This document shows, piece by piece, positions 1 to 9,018 of a stretch of 64,000 nucleotides of DNA. Below the pieces are notes generated by a model. It had not been told where the DNA came from and did no database searches. It was given only the letters and a program-made list of their open reading frames with translations. Within the stretch, counting starts at the first letter, position 1, and every line of letters begins with the position of its first letter. The position numbers were made by a program, and so were the translations under genes. This DNA comes from Aliidiomarina celeris (GTDB taxonomy: Bacteria; Pseudomonadota; Gammaproteobacteria; Enterobacterales; Alteromonadaceae): contig NZ_QMIL01000005.1 of NCBI RefSeq assembly GCF_003316875.1, forward strand, positions 62,001 through 126,000, in the 5' to 3' direction.

Positions 1-177
1 TCGGTGATTGCAGAAACCGGCTGCAACATTCAAGGCTTGAAAACCGAAGAAATCGACTCCTCGATTTATTATATCGATGTGGCGATTACCATTAACAATC
101 GTAAGCACTTGGCCGATGTGATGCGCCGTATTCGTAAAATGCAGCATGTACAACGTGTGTCACGGCTGCGAAAATAA
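1..177 (+). CDS. spoT: SpoT bifunctional (p)ppGpp synthetase/hydrolase, C-terminal end (partial)
   Basis: Only the last 58 codons lie in the window, and the reading frame is open from base 1 to a TAA at 175-177. The residues are typical of the C-terminal ACT domain of long RelA/SpoT proteins: a Gly-Cys-Asn-Ile helix start, a strand with SSIYYIDVAI, and the ending RIRKMQHVQRVSRLRK. In gammaproteobacteria SpoT makes and degrades the stringent-response alarmone (p)ppGpp in the cytoplasm, and the ACT domain is regulatory. The assignment to SpoT rather than RelA rests on ridA following 15 bases downstream and recG lying further along, as near spoT in many gammaproteobacteria. Confidence 0.85.
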   Translation, partial: SVIAETGCNIQGLKTEEIDSSIYYIDVAITINNRKHLADVMRRIRKMQHVQRVSRLRK

Positions 178-192
178 AAAGGAAAATCATTC

Positions 193-585
193 ATGTCGAA
201 AGTAATTATTGCCACGGAGCGCGCGCCTGCGGCTATTGGAACCTATTCGCAAGCAGTGAAAGTAGGCACTACAGTTTATTTGTCGGGCCAAATTCCGTTA
301 GTACCCAGTACCATGGAAATGGTGAGTGAAAACTTTCGTGAGCAAGCGGAGCAAGTATTTGAGAATTTAACCGCTGTATGCGAGGCGGCTGGTGGCGAAT
401 TGCAAGACATGGTGAAAGTGAATATTTTTTTGACTGATTTGGGTCAATTTGCCGTGGTAAACGAGGTCATGGCAAAGCACTTTAAAACGCCTTACCCTGC
501 TCGCGCAGCAATTCAAGTGAGTGCCTTACCGAAGGGTGCGCAAATTGAAATCGACGGCGTGATGGAGCTGCCGTCGACCAATTAA
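193..585 (+). CDS. ridA: RidA family enamine/imine deaminase
   Basis: The protein has 130 residues, the usual size of the RidA/YjgF/YER057c family. It shows the family signatures [12 protein letters not shown] near the N-terminus, LSGQIP around residue 31, and the C-terminal [20 protein letters not shown], which includes the conserved active-site Arg near residue 104. RidA hydrolyses reactive 2-aminoacrylate and other enamine or imine intermediates released by PLP enzymes. It works as a cytoplasmic homotrimer. An AAGGAAAATC stretch precedes the ATG, and the gap to spoT is only 15 bases, so the two are probably cotranscribed. Confidence 0.95.
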   Translation: MSKVIIATERAPAAIGTYSQAVKVGTTVYLSGQIPLVPSTMEMVSENFREQAEQVFENLTAVCEAAGGELQDMVKVNIFLTDLGQFAVVNEVMAKHFKTPYPARAAIQVSALPKGAQIEIDGVMELPSTN

Positions 586-598
586 TTCTGCCGCTAGG

Positions 599-1942
599 TT
601 ATGCAGTTGCGTCGCTGGTTTGTACTTTTTGAATGGGTTTAAAAATATAGATACTAGCAACTGCAACACCTGCCAGAATAAAGCAGTACCAAGTATTTAA
701 ACTGACCGCTAACGGCGAGATGCCAAAGCTTGCGCCTAATAATAAGGCTTGCGCTCCATATGGCAGTACGCCTTGCACCACACAGGCAAAGATGTCGAGG
801 TAACTCGCACTTTGTCGAGGCGCTAGGTTTCCTTCGTCGGCCAAACGCTTACTCACCTCTCCCGAAATGAGAATAGTGACCGTGTTGTTAGCAACAGCAA
901 GGTTAGTGACCGCGGTAAGCCCTGAAATACCCAACGCAGCGGCTCGGTCTTTACGCGAACTTAAGCGTTGCGCGAGTGCCTCTACGTTGTTACTTAAAAA
1001 TGCCAATCCGCCTTGTTGCCGTATCAGCGCAGACAGGCCACCAATAAGCAACGACAAGAGGAAAATTTCCTGCATGCTCGTGAAGCCTTGGTAAATGTCT
1101 TGGCTTAAGGTTACCCAAGCATAATCGGTGGCAACCATGCCGAAGGCGGCCGCAAGGATAATGCCAAGCGTGAGCACAACAAACACGTTGAGCCCAGAAA
1201 CGGCTAACACAATAATGGCGAAGTAGGGAATAGCAAGCCACAGGGTTGCTTGGGGTGCATTAATTTCGGCACTGCCTGAACTATGAAAACTAAACGCAAT
1301 AATTGAAAGCACGGCAGCGGGTACGGCAATACGTAAATTGGTGCGAAACTTGTCTTTCATTGAGCAACCTTGAGTTTTAGTTGCCGCAATGGTGGTGTCA
1401 GAAATAAACGACAAGTTGTCGCCAAACATTGCTCCACTAACGAGTACGCCTGCCATCACCGCCGGATTAATTCCCGCTGCTTGGCTTAACCCTAAAGCAA
1501 CGGGGCCGAGTGCTGCAAGGGTGCCCATAGACGTACCCATGGCTGTAGACACCACTGCGGCAATAAGAAATATACCCGGTAAAATAAAGCTGGCAGGAAT
1601 AATACTCAGCCCGAGCGCGACCATCGCGTCGACGCCACCCGTTGCAGCTGCAACTGTTGAGAACGCGCCAGCCAGCAAATAGATCAAACACATGGTAACA
1701 ATATTTGGGTGCCCAACACCTTCCACAAAGGTATTAATGCGCTGATTCAGTGTTTCTTTACTGAGTACAACTGCCAGAACAATAGCCGGCAAAATAGCAA
1801 CAGGCGCAGCAAGTTGGTAAAACGCCATGTCGACACCACTCAGGTGAAAGTAAATTCCGGTACCGAGAAAGAGCCCGAGAAAAACGAAAAGTGGCAATAG
1901 TGCAATGGCGTTCGGTCGAACGCCGGTGGGTAGTGTACTCAT
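599..1942 (-). CDS. NhaC-family Na+/H+ antiporter
   Basis: This is a 447-residue polytopic membrane protein with about ten to twelve hydrophobic segments. It resembles the NhaC branch of the Na+/H+ antiporter family: a long Ala/Gly-rich core, the GDNLSFISDTTIAATKTQGC segment typical of this family around the middle, and VANNTVTILISGEV towards the C-terminus. I start it at the ATG at 1942 (MSTLPTGVRP), preceded by AGAGATC. The open frame runs further upstream, but that extension is not hydrophobic and overlaps the promoter zone of the divergent gene at 2083. The substrate is inferred from the family; related proteins exchange other organic anions or cations for protons or sodium. Confidence 0.85.
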   Translation of the reverse strand: MSTLPTGVRPNAIALLPLFVFLGLFLGTGIYFHLSGVDMAFYQLAAPVAILPAIVLAVVLSKETLNQRINTFVEGVGHPNIVTMCLIYLLAGAFSTVAAATGGVDAMVALGLSIIPASFILPGIFLIAAVVSTAMGTSMGTLAALGPVALGLSQAAGINPAVMAGVLVSGAMFGDNLSFISDTTIAATKTQGCSMKDKFRTNLRIAVPAAVLSIIAFSFHSSGSAEINAPQATLWLAIPYFAIIVLAVSGLNVFVVLTLGIILAAAFGMVATDYAWVTLSQDIYQGFTSMQEIFLLSLLIGGLSALIRQQGGLAFLSNNVEALAQRLSSRKDRAAALGISGLTAVTNLAVANNTVTILISGEVSKRLADEGNLAPRQSASYLDIFACVVQGVLPYGAQALLLGASFGISPLAVSLNTWYCFILAGVAVASIYIFKPIQKVQTSDATA

Positions 1943-2082
1943 AATGATCTCTTTTTGTTTTGGACGTCTGGAAGCATAAACGTCTTTTGCCGGAAAATGC
2001 AACCCTTCAATTGCATTTCCTATCGGTATGGTACAAGTAGTAGACTCTGTACAGCGCATTAGATCAACCCAAGAGGAATGGT

Positions 2083-3609
2083 ATGAGTCCAGAAGACTTG
2101 CATTTACAGTTACGTAACTTACGCGAAGACGATTATTCACAGTTAAAAGCATTAATGGACAAAGTGTACGACGACATTGGTGGTGCCTGGGAAGAGCACA
2201 CCATTCGTAAGTTGGTACGCGAATTCCCTGAAGGGCAAATTTGCCTTGAAGACAATGGCGTGGTGGTTGGTGTTGCACTCACGGTTCGGGTTATTTATGA
2301 CCGTTTTAGTAACCCGCACCAATACGACGACCTGCTCGGCAAGCGCGACACTATTTTAAACGAAGACGAGGGCGACGCCCTGTATGGGCTCGATGTTTTA
2401 ATTCACCCAGACTACCGGGGTTATCGGCTCGGCCGGCGCCTGTATGATGCACGCAAGGAATTGTGTATTCAGCTTAATTTGAAAGCTATTCTAGCCGGTG
2501 GCCGGATTGTTAACTATCACCGTTATGCCGACGAGTTAAGCGCCAGCCAATACTTGGAGAAAGTACGGCGGCGGGAAATATATGACCCCATTTTAACGTT
2601 TCAGCTTGCCAACGACTTTACTGTGCGGCGGCTGCTTTACAAGTATTTACCGGAAGATAAAAAGTCGAAAGGTTACGCCACATTATTGGAGTGGAGTAAT
2701 TTTCTTTATGAGCCTGCCGACAGTGTAATAAAAGCCCGCTCGCGTAATGTACGAATTGGCGCGGTACAGTGGCAAATGCGAGCCGTAGAGTCGGTGGAAG
2801 AACTGCTGAAACAAGTAGAATATTTTGTGGACGCGTTGTCGAGCTATAAAAGTGACTTTGCGCTCTTTCCCGAGTTTTTTAATGCGCCGCTAATGGGTTT
2901 AACCGATCAAAGCCGACAAATGGAAGCCATTCGTTTCTTAGCTGGGTTTACTGAGCGGTTCCGCCGTGAACTGTCGCAAATGGCGGTGAGTTACAACATC
3001 AATATTATTACCGGGTCTATGCCGGTGCTGGAAGACGACGTGATTTATAACGTTTCTTATTTGTGCCGCCGCGATGGCTCTGTAGAAGAGCAGCGTAAGC
3101 TTCATATTACGCCGCATGAGAAGCGAGATTGGGTTATTGAGGGTGGCGATAAAGTTGAAGTATTCCAAACCGACGCCGGACGCGTGGGAATTTTAATTTG
3201 TTACGACGTTGAGTTTCCTGAGCTGGGCAGGCTTATGGCAGAAGAAGGGCTAGAGATTTTGTTTGTGCCATTCTGGACCGACACAAGAAATGCTTATCTT
3301 CGTGTTCGCCATTGTGCACAAGCTCGTGCCATTGAGAACGAGTGCTATGTGGTTATTTGCGGCAGCGTAGGGAATTTGCCAGAAGTAGAGAGCCTCGACG
3401 TGCAATATGCGCAATCAAGCGTGTTTTCTCCGTCGGATTTTGCGTTCCCACACGACGCGGTAATGTCGGAAACAACGCCGAATACTGAAATGCTGATGTT
3501 TTCCGACCTTAACTTAGACGAACTCCGTTATTTGCACCATGAAGGCTCGGTTACCAACCTCAAAGATCGTCGCATTGATCTCTACAGCGTGCTGCGTAAA
3601 TGGCGTTAG
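2083..3609 (+). CDS. GNAT acetyltransferase-nitrilase (C-N hydrolase) fusion
   Basis: The protein has 508 residues in two domains. Residues 1-210 are a GNAT-like N-acetyltransferase with the acetyl-CoA loop in the region DYRGYRLGRRLYDAR. Residues 220-500 are a carbon-nitrogen hydrolase with the full nitrilase-superfamily triad: Glu264 in FPEFF, Lys339 in RKLHITPHEK and Cys373 in ICYDVEFPE. The hydrolase domain should cleave an amide or omega-amide, and the GNAT domain should acylate an amine. The fusion is found in many proteobacteria, but its substrate is not established. The ATG at 2083 follows AAGAGGAATGGT. The gene diverges from the antiporter, with 140 bases between them. Confidence 0.88.
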   Translation: MSPEDLHLQLRNLREDDYSQLKALMDKVYDDIGGAWEEHTIRKLVREFPEGQICLEDNGVVVGVALTVRVIYDRFSNPHQYDDLLGKRDTILNEDEGDALYGLDVLIHPDYRGYRLGRRLYDARKELCIQLNLKAILAGGRIVNYHRYADELSASQYLEKVRRREIYDPILTFQLANDFTVRRLLYKYLPEDKKSKGYATLLEWSNFLYEPADSVIKARSRNVRIGAVQWQMRAVESVEELLKQVEYFVDALSSYKSDFALFPEFFNAPLMGLTDQSRQMEAIRFLAGFTERFRRELSQMAVSYNINIITGSMPVLEDDVIYNVSYLCRRDGSVEEQRKLHITPHEKRDWVIEGGDKVEVFQTDAGRVGILICYDVEFPELGRLMAEEGLEILFVPFWTDTRNAYLRVRHCAQARAIENECYVVICGSVGNLPEVESLDVQYAQSSVFSPSDFAFPHDAVMSETTPNTEMLMFSDLNLDELRYLHHEGSVTNLKDRRIDLYSVLRKWR

Positions 3610-3614
3610 TAGAG

Positions 3615-3656
3615 TGCTCGGTGTGGGCTACTGTTTCCAGTGGCCCACACTGAGCA
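3615..3656. repeat. Long inverted repeat at a convergent gene junction, possible bidirectional terminator
   Basis: The arms at 3615-3628 and 3643-3656 are 14 bases each and pair with one G-T wobble around a 14-base loop. The right arm lies inside the last codons of the membrane-protein gene on the minus strand, and the left arm sits just after the stop of the GNAT-nitrilase gene. There is no T-run on either side, so this is either a factor-assisted bidirectional terminator or an RNA-end-protecting hairpin. Confidence 0.5.
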
Positions 3657-4134
3657 GAAGTGCGGCAATTGCTAAGTAGAAACTGAGCAGCGGTGCGAAA
3701 TAAATAGGTAAAAGAGGCATAAACGAGGTGTTTTGCAGCACATGAAAACCACCGAGGTTGAGCACTGCCAACCCTAAAGCGAGCCACACTGCAGCTGACC
3801 GCGAGCAGCGTGCCGACGCAGAGAGAAACCAAAGTGCGAGCCAGAACCCAATGGCAACGACAGCGGCAATAGGGTGCCACCAGAGTTCGCTATGATTCAG
3901 TGGCGCAGAGGCAGCCATAAGTTGAGCCTGCCAGTAGGCCTCGTGGTTAATCAAACTATAAACCTGCCAGGAATTTAGAGTTGCAAGCGTTGCGGTGCCC
4001 GAACCACTACTTAACTCGATACTGAGCCAGGTTAACAAGCCATGGCAAAAGAGAAGAACAACCAAGGCAAGTAGACCTGCGATACAAATAGATGCTTGCC
4101 ATTGGCGCTGCGTATAAAAAAGTCCTCTCTTCAT
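3628..4134 (-). CDS. Hypothetical inner-membrane protein with four predicted TM segments
   Basis: I do not recognise this 168-residue protein. It has four hydrophobic stretches, at about residues 15-37, 86-104, 113-130 and 140-160. A polar loop of about 45 residues between the first and second is rich in Ser, Thr, His and Trp, and looks like an exported loop. It lies 18 bases downstream of the EAL-HDOD gene on the same strand, so the two may be cotranscribed. The ATG at 4134 has AGGAG twelve bases upstream. The end of the gene forms one arm of the inverted repeat at 3615-3656. Confidence 0.65.
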   Translation of the reverse strand: MKRGLFYTQRQWQASICIAGLLALVVLLFCHGLLTWLSIELSSGSGTATLATLNSWQVYSLINHEAYWQAQLMAASAPLNHSELWWHPIAAVVAIGFWLALWFLSASARCSRSAAVWLALGLAVLNLGGFHVLQNTSFMPLLPIYFAPLLSFYLAIAALLLSVGHWKQ

Positions 4135-4152
4135 TGCGAGTATAGGCTCCTG

Positions 4153-5379
4153 TTAGTGTGCACGGCTTACCTGCAGCAGTTGTTGGCAATAATTACTCGC
4201 CGTTATAAAACATTGGCCGATGTCGAGTTCGGTAAGATACATTTTCCGCGAAAGTGCGTCGAGGCGAGGCCAGTCGGCATGCTCATACGCCTCTACAATA
4301 CGCAATAGCCGGCCGGTTCTGCCTGCCCTTTGCAAAATAGCTTGGTTAATTTCTTGGCTCATGGGGAGGCGTTCAAGAATTTCTTGCATGGGCGTACGCA
4401 GTAGTACGTCGAGCAAGGACAAAAGCCCCGCCATAAAGCAGGTATTGTTTACACTCTCACCCACGGTAAGGCGCTCTAGCTCTGCCATAAAATGAGCGCG
4501 CGTGAGTGACTTAATAATAAGTTCTTCGGGTTGGTCTTTGGCAACGTTGGCAAGGGCCACCAATGCCACGTATTTGCGCATTTCTTTGGCACCGGCAAAG
4601 GCCACCGCATGTTGTATGTCTTTAATTTCTCGCCCCTTATTAAAGGCGGCACTGTTCACAAATTTAAGTAGGCTATACGTTAACGACAGGTCGTTACGAA
4701 TAATGTCGGCAATGTGTTTAAAGTTCATCTCGGGGTGATGGATAGCCGCCAATAACTCCATTAAGATAATTTGTTGCGGGGCTAAAACTTTGCGTTTTAC
4801 AATTTCTGGGCGTTCAAAAAAATAGCCCTGGAAGTAATGGAAACCTAACGCACGACATTGTTGGTATTCACTCTCGGTCTCGACACGCTCGGCGAGCAAA
4901 GGAATGTTGTGGTCTTTAAAGGGTGTTAAACGTTCTGCGAGCGTAGCAATGGGCTGCTGCTGAATGTCGACTTTAATGAGCGAGATATGCGGCAACAGCT
5001 CTTCCCAGCGATGATCAAAGTCGTGGTCGTCGAGTGCAATGCGATACCCCAAAGCCGAGGCTTTTTGGCAGGCTTTTACCAAGTCTTTCGACACGTTTAC
5101 GGTTTCTAGCACTTCAATCCACACGCTTTCTTTTTGCAAAAAACCAGGAAACTTATGCAGGAGCGTATTGGTGTGAAAATTAATAAAAGCGGTTTTGCCT
5201 AAACATACGGTGTTAATGTCGCCAATAAGGTGCTGCTGTAAAAGGAGCTTCGACGTTGCTTCGTCGGGGTGAATGTCGGGAAACTCGTTCTTTTCGCTGT
5301 TGCGAAAGAGAAGCTCATAGCCATACACATGCTTTTGTCGATCAAGAATGGGCTGGCGCGCAATGTACGAATAAGGCAT
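4153..5379 (-). CDS. EAL-HDOD signalling protein (YuxH/CdgJ type)
   Basis: The protein has 408 residues from the ATG at 5379 (MPYSYIARQPI). An upstream in-frame start exists but adds only a non-conserved leader. Residues 1-195 are an EAL domain of the HDOD-linked type, with YELLFR in place of EALLR. The Asn in FINFHTN, Glu in WIEVLE, Asp pair in LDDHDF, Lys in IKVD, Glu in AERVET and Gln in QGYFF are all present, so c-di-GMP phosphodiesterase activity cannot be excluded. Residues 200-395 are an HDOD domain, a catalytically inert HD-like fold. CdgJ of Vibrio cholerae has this layout and affects motility. It is divergent from recG, with 127 bases between starts. Confidence 0.88.
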   Translation of the reverse strand: MPYSYIARQPILDRQKHVYGYELLFRNSEKNEFPDIHPDEATSKLLLQQHLIGDINTVCLGKTAFINFHTNTLLHKFPGFLQKESVWIEVLETVNVSKDLVKACQKASALGYRIALDDHDFDHRWEELLPHISLIKVDIQQQPIATLAERLTPFKDHNIPLLAERVETESEYQQCRALGFHYFQGYFFERPEIVKRKVLAPQQIILMELLAAIHHPEMNFKHIADIIRNDLSLTYSLLKFVNSAAFNKGREIKDIQHAVAFAGAKEMRKYVALVALANVAKDQPEELIIKSLTRAHFMAELERLTVGESVNNTCFMAGLLSLLDVLLRTPMQEILERLPMSQEINQAILQRAGRTGRLLRIVEAYEHADWPRLDALSRKMYLTELDIGQCFITASNYCQQLLQVSRAH

Positions 5380-5506
5380 GAAGCGAAGTGATCCGAGTAC
5401 GAAAACAATAAGCACAATAACGCATGAACGACGTGTTCAGCAACTAGCCAGTCACAACAGGCCTCGCTATACTCAAATTTTCGCGAGCAAAAGGACAGCA
5501 AAGGCA

Positions 5507-7588
5507 ATGAATGCGGAGCCCTTGGCGGCCATTCCCCTAACCACATTAAAAGGCGTGGGCCCCAAAGCGGCTCTAAAGCTTGAGAAGCTCGGCTTGCGAA
5601 CGGTGCAAGACGTTCTTTTTCATTTGCCGTCTCGGTACCAAGATCGTACACAAGTAACGGCTATTGCGCGGCTGCGGGTTGGCGATTACGCCACCATTAT
5701 TGCCGACTCTATTGACGCGCGTGTACAGTTTGGCCGCCGTCGCTCGCTGCTGGTAAAAGTAACCGATCGTTCGGGCTCACTCACTTTGCGATTCTTTCAA
5801 TTTAGTGCGGCTCAGCAACAGCAAATGTCGGCGGGGCAGCGGCTACACATATACGGAGAAGTTCGGCCTGGGCCCACCGGGCCAGAAATGGTGCACCCAG
5901 AAGTGAAAGTTTTACTCAACGACGCGCCGCCTACATTACCCGAAACACTTACGCCAATTTACCCCACTACGGAGGGTGTGCACCAACTTACCTTGCGGAA
6001 GTTAGCAGAGCAAGCAATGAGCTATTTAAATGAAAAGAGCTTACCTGAGCTTCTGCCGGAAAGTTTGCGTGGTGGTATGCCGGCGCTTCATGTTGCGATT
6101 CGTACGCTGCATTTTCCCGATGTAAATACCGATATGCAGGCATTACTAAATGGCACCCACCCGGCACAGCAACGCTTAGCAATGGAGGAATTGTTAGCGC
6201 ACCAACTCGGCATGCTGCACGCGCGCAGCCAAGCACAACAAGTGGTAGCGCCGGTTATTTATCCGAGCACAGCGCTAAAAGCGGCCCTTCTTACTGGCCT
6301 GCCGTTTACCCCTACCAATGCGCAACTACGGGTAGTGGGGGAAGTGGAAGCCGATTTACAACAACCTCTGCCGATGCTGCGCTTAGTGCAAGGCGACGTG
6401 GGTTCAGGCAAAACCTTAGTTGCCGCGTTAGCGGCGCTAGGTGCAATTGAAGCAGGGTATCAAGTGGCGTTGATGGCGCCTACAGAACTTTTGGCCGAGC
6501 AGCATGCGCGAAGCTTTTCCATGTGGTTAGAACCCTTGGGAATATCAGTGGGTTGGTTAACGGGGAAGCTAAAAGGCAAGGCGCGCCAGGAACGGCTACA
6601 ACAGCTGGCAGAAGGGCAAATACAATTTATTGTAGGTACTCATGCGTTATTTCAAGAGCAGGTGCACTTTGCACGGTTGGCATTAGTTATTATCGATGAG
6701 CAGCATCGCTTTGGTGTGCACCAACGGCTGGCGCTCAGGGAAAAAGGTGAACAGCAAGGCTTGCATCCGCATCAACTGGTAATGACCGCAACCCCAATTC
6801 CGCGAACCTTGGCGATGACCGCTTATGCCGACCTCGCTACCTCGATTATTGACGAGCTTCCGCCTGGGCGCACGCCAATTACTACAGTTGCTATCCCTGA
6901 CACGCGTCGTGGGCAGGTGATTGAGCGGGTGGAAGCGGCGGTGCGCGACGAAAATCGGCAAGTGTATTGGGTGTGTACACTTATTGAAGAGTCGGAGGTT
7001 TTACAGTGCCAAGCGGCAGAGGATACCGCCCAACAATTGCAGGCGGCGTTGCCTTCACTGCGGATTGGGTTGGTACATGGTCGCCAAAAAGCCGCGGAAA
7101 AAGAAACCGTGATGGGGCAATTTAAGGCGGCCGAACTCGACGTGCTGGTGGCAACTACAGTAATTGAAGTCGGTGTAGATGTGCCGAACGCCAGTTTAAT
7201 GATTATTGAAAACCCAGAGCGACTCGGCTTGGCGCAACTGCACCAGCTGCGGGGGCGCGTGGGGCGGGGCTCGGTAGCTTCCCACTGTGTGCTGCTCTAT
7301 AAAAGCCCACTGTCGCACCAAGCAAATGAGCGCTTGGCGGTATTACGCGAAAGTAACGACGGCTTCGTAATTGCGGAGCGCGATTTAGAGTTACGCGGCC
7401 CAGGTGAGTTATTAGGGGCGCGGCAAACGGGCCTTGTGCAAATGAAAGTTGCCGATTTAATGCGTGACGCGCATTTAATTCCGCATATACAAAACCTCGC
7501 ACAAACCTTATTTGGTGCCTATCCAGAGCAAACGAACGCACTGATGAAACGGTGGTTGCCAGAAGGCGAACGCTACGCACAAGTTTAA
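5507..7588 (+). CDS. recG: ATP-dependent DNA helicase RecG
   Basis: From the ATG at 5507 the protein has 693 residues, a typical RecG length. It begins with the LTTLKGVGPKAALKLEKLG helix-hairpin segment. An OB-type wedge domain lies near residues 60-160, followed by two helicase domains: Walker A GDVGSGKT, Walker B-like DEQHRFGVHQR, motif III TATPIPRTLAM, and motif VI QLRGRVGR. The C-terminal RELELRGPGE-type motif is present as RDLELRGPGELLGARQ. RecG remodels stalled replication forks and branch-migrates Holliday junctions. The open frame extends 43 codons upstream, but those codons overlap the start of the divergent gene. An AAGG-containing stretch precedes this ATG. Confidence 0.97.
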   Translation: MNAEPLAAIPLTTLKGVGPKAALKLEKLGLRTVQDVLFHLPSRYQDRTQVTAIARLRVGDYATIIADSIDARVQFGRRRSLLVKVTDRSGSLTLRFFQFSAAQQQQMSAGQRLHIYGEVRPGPTGPEMVHPEVKVLLNDAPPTLPETLTPIYPTTEGVHQLTLRKLAEQAMSYLNEKSLPELLPESLRGGMPALHVAIRTLHFPDVNTDMQALLNGTHPAQQRLAMEELLAHQLGMLHARSQAQQVVAPVIYPSTALKAALLTGLPFTPTNAQLRVVGEVEADLQQPLPMLRLVQGDVGSGKTLVAALAALGAIEAGYQVALMAPTELLAEQHARSFSMWLEPLGISVGWLTGKLKGKARQERLQQLAEGQIQFIVGTHALFQEQVHFARLALVIIDEQHRFGVHQRLALREKGEQQGLHPHQLVMTATPIPRTLAMTAYADLATSIIDELPPGRTPITTVAIPDTRRGQVIERVEAAVRDENRQVYWVCTLIEESEVLQCQAAEDTAQQLQAALPSLRIGLVHGRQKAAEKETVMGQFKAAELDVLVATTVIEVGVDVPNASLMIIENPERLGLAQLHQLRGRVGRGSVASHCVLLYKSPLSHQANERLAVLRESNDGFVIAERDLELRGPGELLGARQTGLVQMKVADLMRDAHLIPHIQNLAQTLFGAYPEQTNALMKRWLPEGERYAQV

Positions 7589-7662
7589 CGTGGCGAATGG
7601 TTGGGCAAATGCCCCGCATGCAGTAAACTAGGGCAAACTTTTGGGTTAAACGAGTTGTAGTC

Positions 7663-8415
7663 ATGAAAAAGCAAGAAGACACCACCCACTTTGGATTTAA
7701 AACTGTTGATCGAAATGACAAAGCACGCATGGTGGCGGGCGTGTTTGACTCGGTTGCAGCCAAATACGACATTATGAACGACGTCATGTCGATGGGCATT
7801 CATCGCTTGTGGAAACGCCAAACAATAGACAGTAGTGGCGTGCGCAGTGGCCAGCGGGTATTAGACTTAGCCGGCGGTACAGGCGACTTAACGGCAAAGT
7901 TTTCGCGACTCGTTGGCCCACAAGGTGAGGTGGTGCTGGCGGACATTAACGCGTCAATGCTGGCGGTTGGGCGTACCAAGCTGCAAGACATGGGCGTGGT
8001 GGGCAATGTTTCTTATGTTCAAGCCGACGCCGAAAAACTACCTTTTCCCGACGACTATTTCGACTGCATAACCATTGCTTTTGGCTTGCGTAATGTTACC
8101 GACAAAGACGCGGCACTTCGTTCCATGGCGCGCGTGCTAAAACCGGGCGGGCGCTTACTGGTGTTGGAGTTTTCAAAGCCTGAAACAGAGTGGTTGAATA
8201 AAGCCTACGACCTTTATTCGTTTCATCTTTTGCCGCGTATGGGCGAATGGATTGCTCGCGACAAAGAAAGTTACCAGTATTTAGCTGAGTCCATTCGTAT
8301 GCACCCGAACCAAGAGACCCTAAAACAAATGATGCTCGACGCTGGGTTCGCTCAGGTTGACTATCAAAATATGACGGGTGGAATTGTGGCATTGCATCGT
8401 GGATTCAAATTTTAA
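7663..8415 (+). CDS. ubiE: Ubiquinone/menaquinone biosynthesis C-methyltransferase UbiE
   Basis: The 250-residue protein carries the SAM-binding motif [15 protein letters not shown] near residue 68. It also has the UbiE signatures [19 protein letters not shown] at residues 28-46 and the C-terminal [15 protein letters not shown]. UbiE methylates the benzoquinol ring in ubiquinone synthesis, and demethylmenaquinone where that is made. It opens a ten-gene forward run. The stop codon abuts the start of ubiJ with no spacer, which suggests translational coupling. Confidence 0.97.
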   Translation: MKKQEDTTHFGFKTVDRNDKARMVAGVFDSVAAKYDIMNDVMSMGIHRLWKRQTIDSSGVRSGQRVLDLAGGTGDLTAKFSRLVGPQGEVVLADINASMLAVGRTKLQDMGVVGNVSYVQADAEKLPFPDDYFDCITIAFGLRNVTDKDAALRSMARVLKPGGRLLVLEFSKPETEWLNKAYDLYSFHLLPRMGEWIARDKESYQYLAESIRMHPNQETLKQMMLDAGFAQVDYQNMTGGIVALHRGFKF

Positions 8416-9018
8416 ATGTTGAGTAATGCCGTTCGTGGCTCCTTGGAGCCGGTATTGAATTTAGCCTTAGCTGCCGACCCAAAAGCGCAAGAACGGTTGC
8501 GCGCGGTGAACGGTAAAATAGTGCGAATAACGCTTCACGAACTACCCGAAAGCCTTACGCTGGCGTTTCACGAGCGCGAAGTAAGCTTGCTTGGGCCAAA
8601 CTATGAGGGGGTAGACGCCGCTGTTACCTTGTCTTTGTTTGACCTTGCCGAACTCACCGACGCCGCAACGGCAACTCATGCTATTCAGCACGGAAAAGTG
8701 GCACTTGTGGGCGACCCTATGCTGTTACAACGTGCTGCAGCGGTGTTTATGGAGCTGGACATTGACTGGCAAGAATTACTCGCGAGCTGGTTTGGCGACG
8801 TGCCCGGTTATGTTATGAGCGAGCAGCTAGCGCGCTTATTTAAACGCATAGAGCAACGTAAAATAACGAAAGCACGCGTGCAGGAAGTACTGATCGAAGA
8901 ACTTGCTGTGCTGGCTTCTCCGGTTCAATGCCGCATGCTGAAAGAGCAAATAGCAGTGGAGCAACGCCGCCTTGACGCGCTCGAACAAAAGCTAACAACC
9001 CTTGGGAAGGCCGAGTGA
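8416..9018 (+). CDS. ubiJ: Ubiquinone biosynthesis accessory factor UbiJ (SCP2 domain)
   Basis: The protein has 200 residues. The N-terminal 110 residues form an SCP2-type lipid-binding domain, seen in segments such as [23 protein letters not shown]. The C-terminal third is helical and charged, with a coiled-coil-like end rich in Glu, Gln and Leu. In Escherichia coli UbiJ works with UbiK as a lipid carrier or scaffold for the soluble Ubi complex. The call is supported strongly by its position between ubiE (no gap) and ubiB (four-base GTGA overlap). Confidence 0.93.
   Translation: MLSNAVRGSLEPVLNLALAADPKAQERLRAVNGKIVRITLHELPESLTLAFHEREVSLLGPNYEGVDAAVTLSLFDLAELTDAATATHAIQHGKVALVGDPMLLQRAAAVFMELDIDWQELLASWFGDVPGYVMSEQLARLFKRIEQRKITKARVQEVLIEELAVLASPVQCRMLKEQIAVEQRRLDALEQKLTTLGKAE

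Noticed and set aside
1943-2278. N-terminal extension of the NhaC-type antiporter
   Set aside because: The extra 112 residues are not hydrophobic, cover the divergent promoter region and overlap the GNAT-nitrilase gene.
5378-5506. Long N-terminus for RecG
   Set aside because: It overlaps the start of the divergent EAL-HDOD gene, and the shorter form has exactly the usual RecG length.
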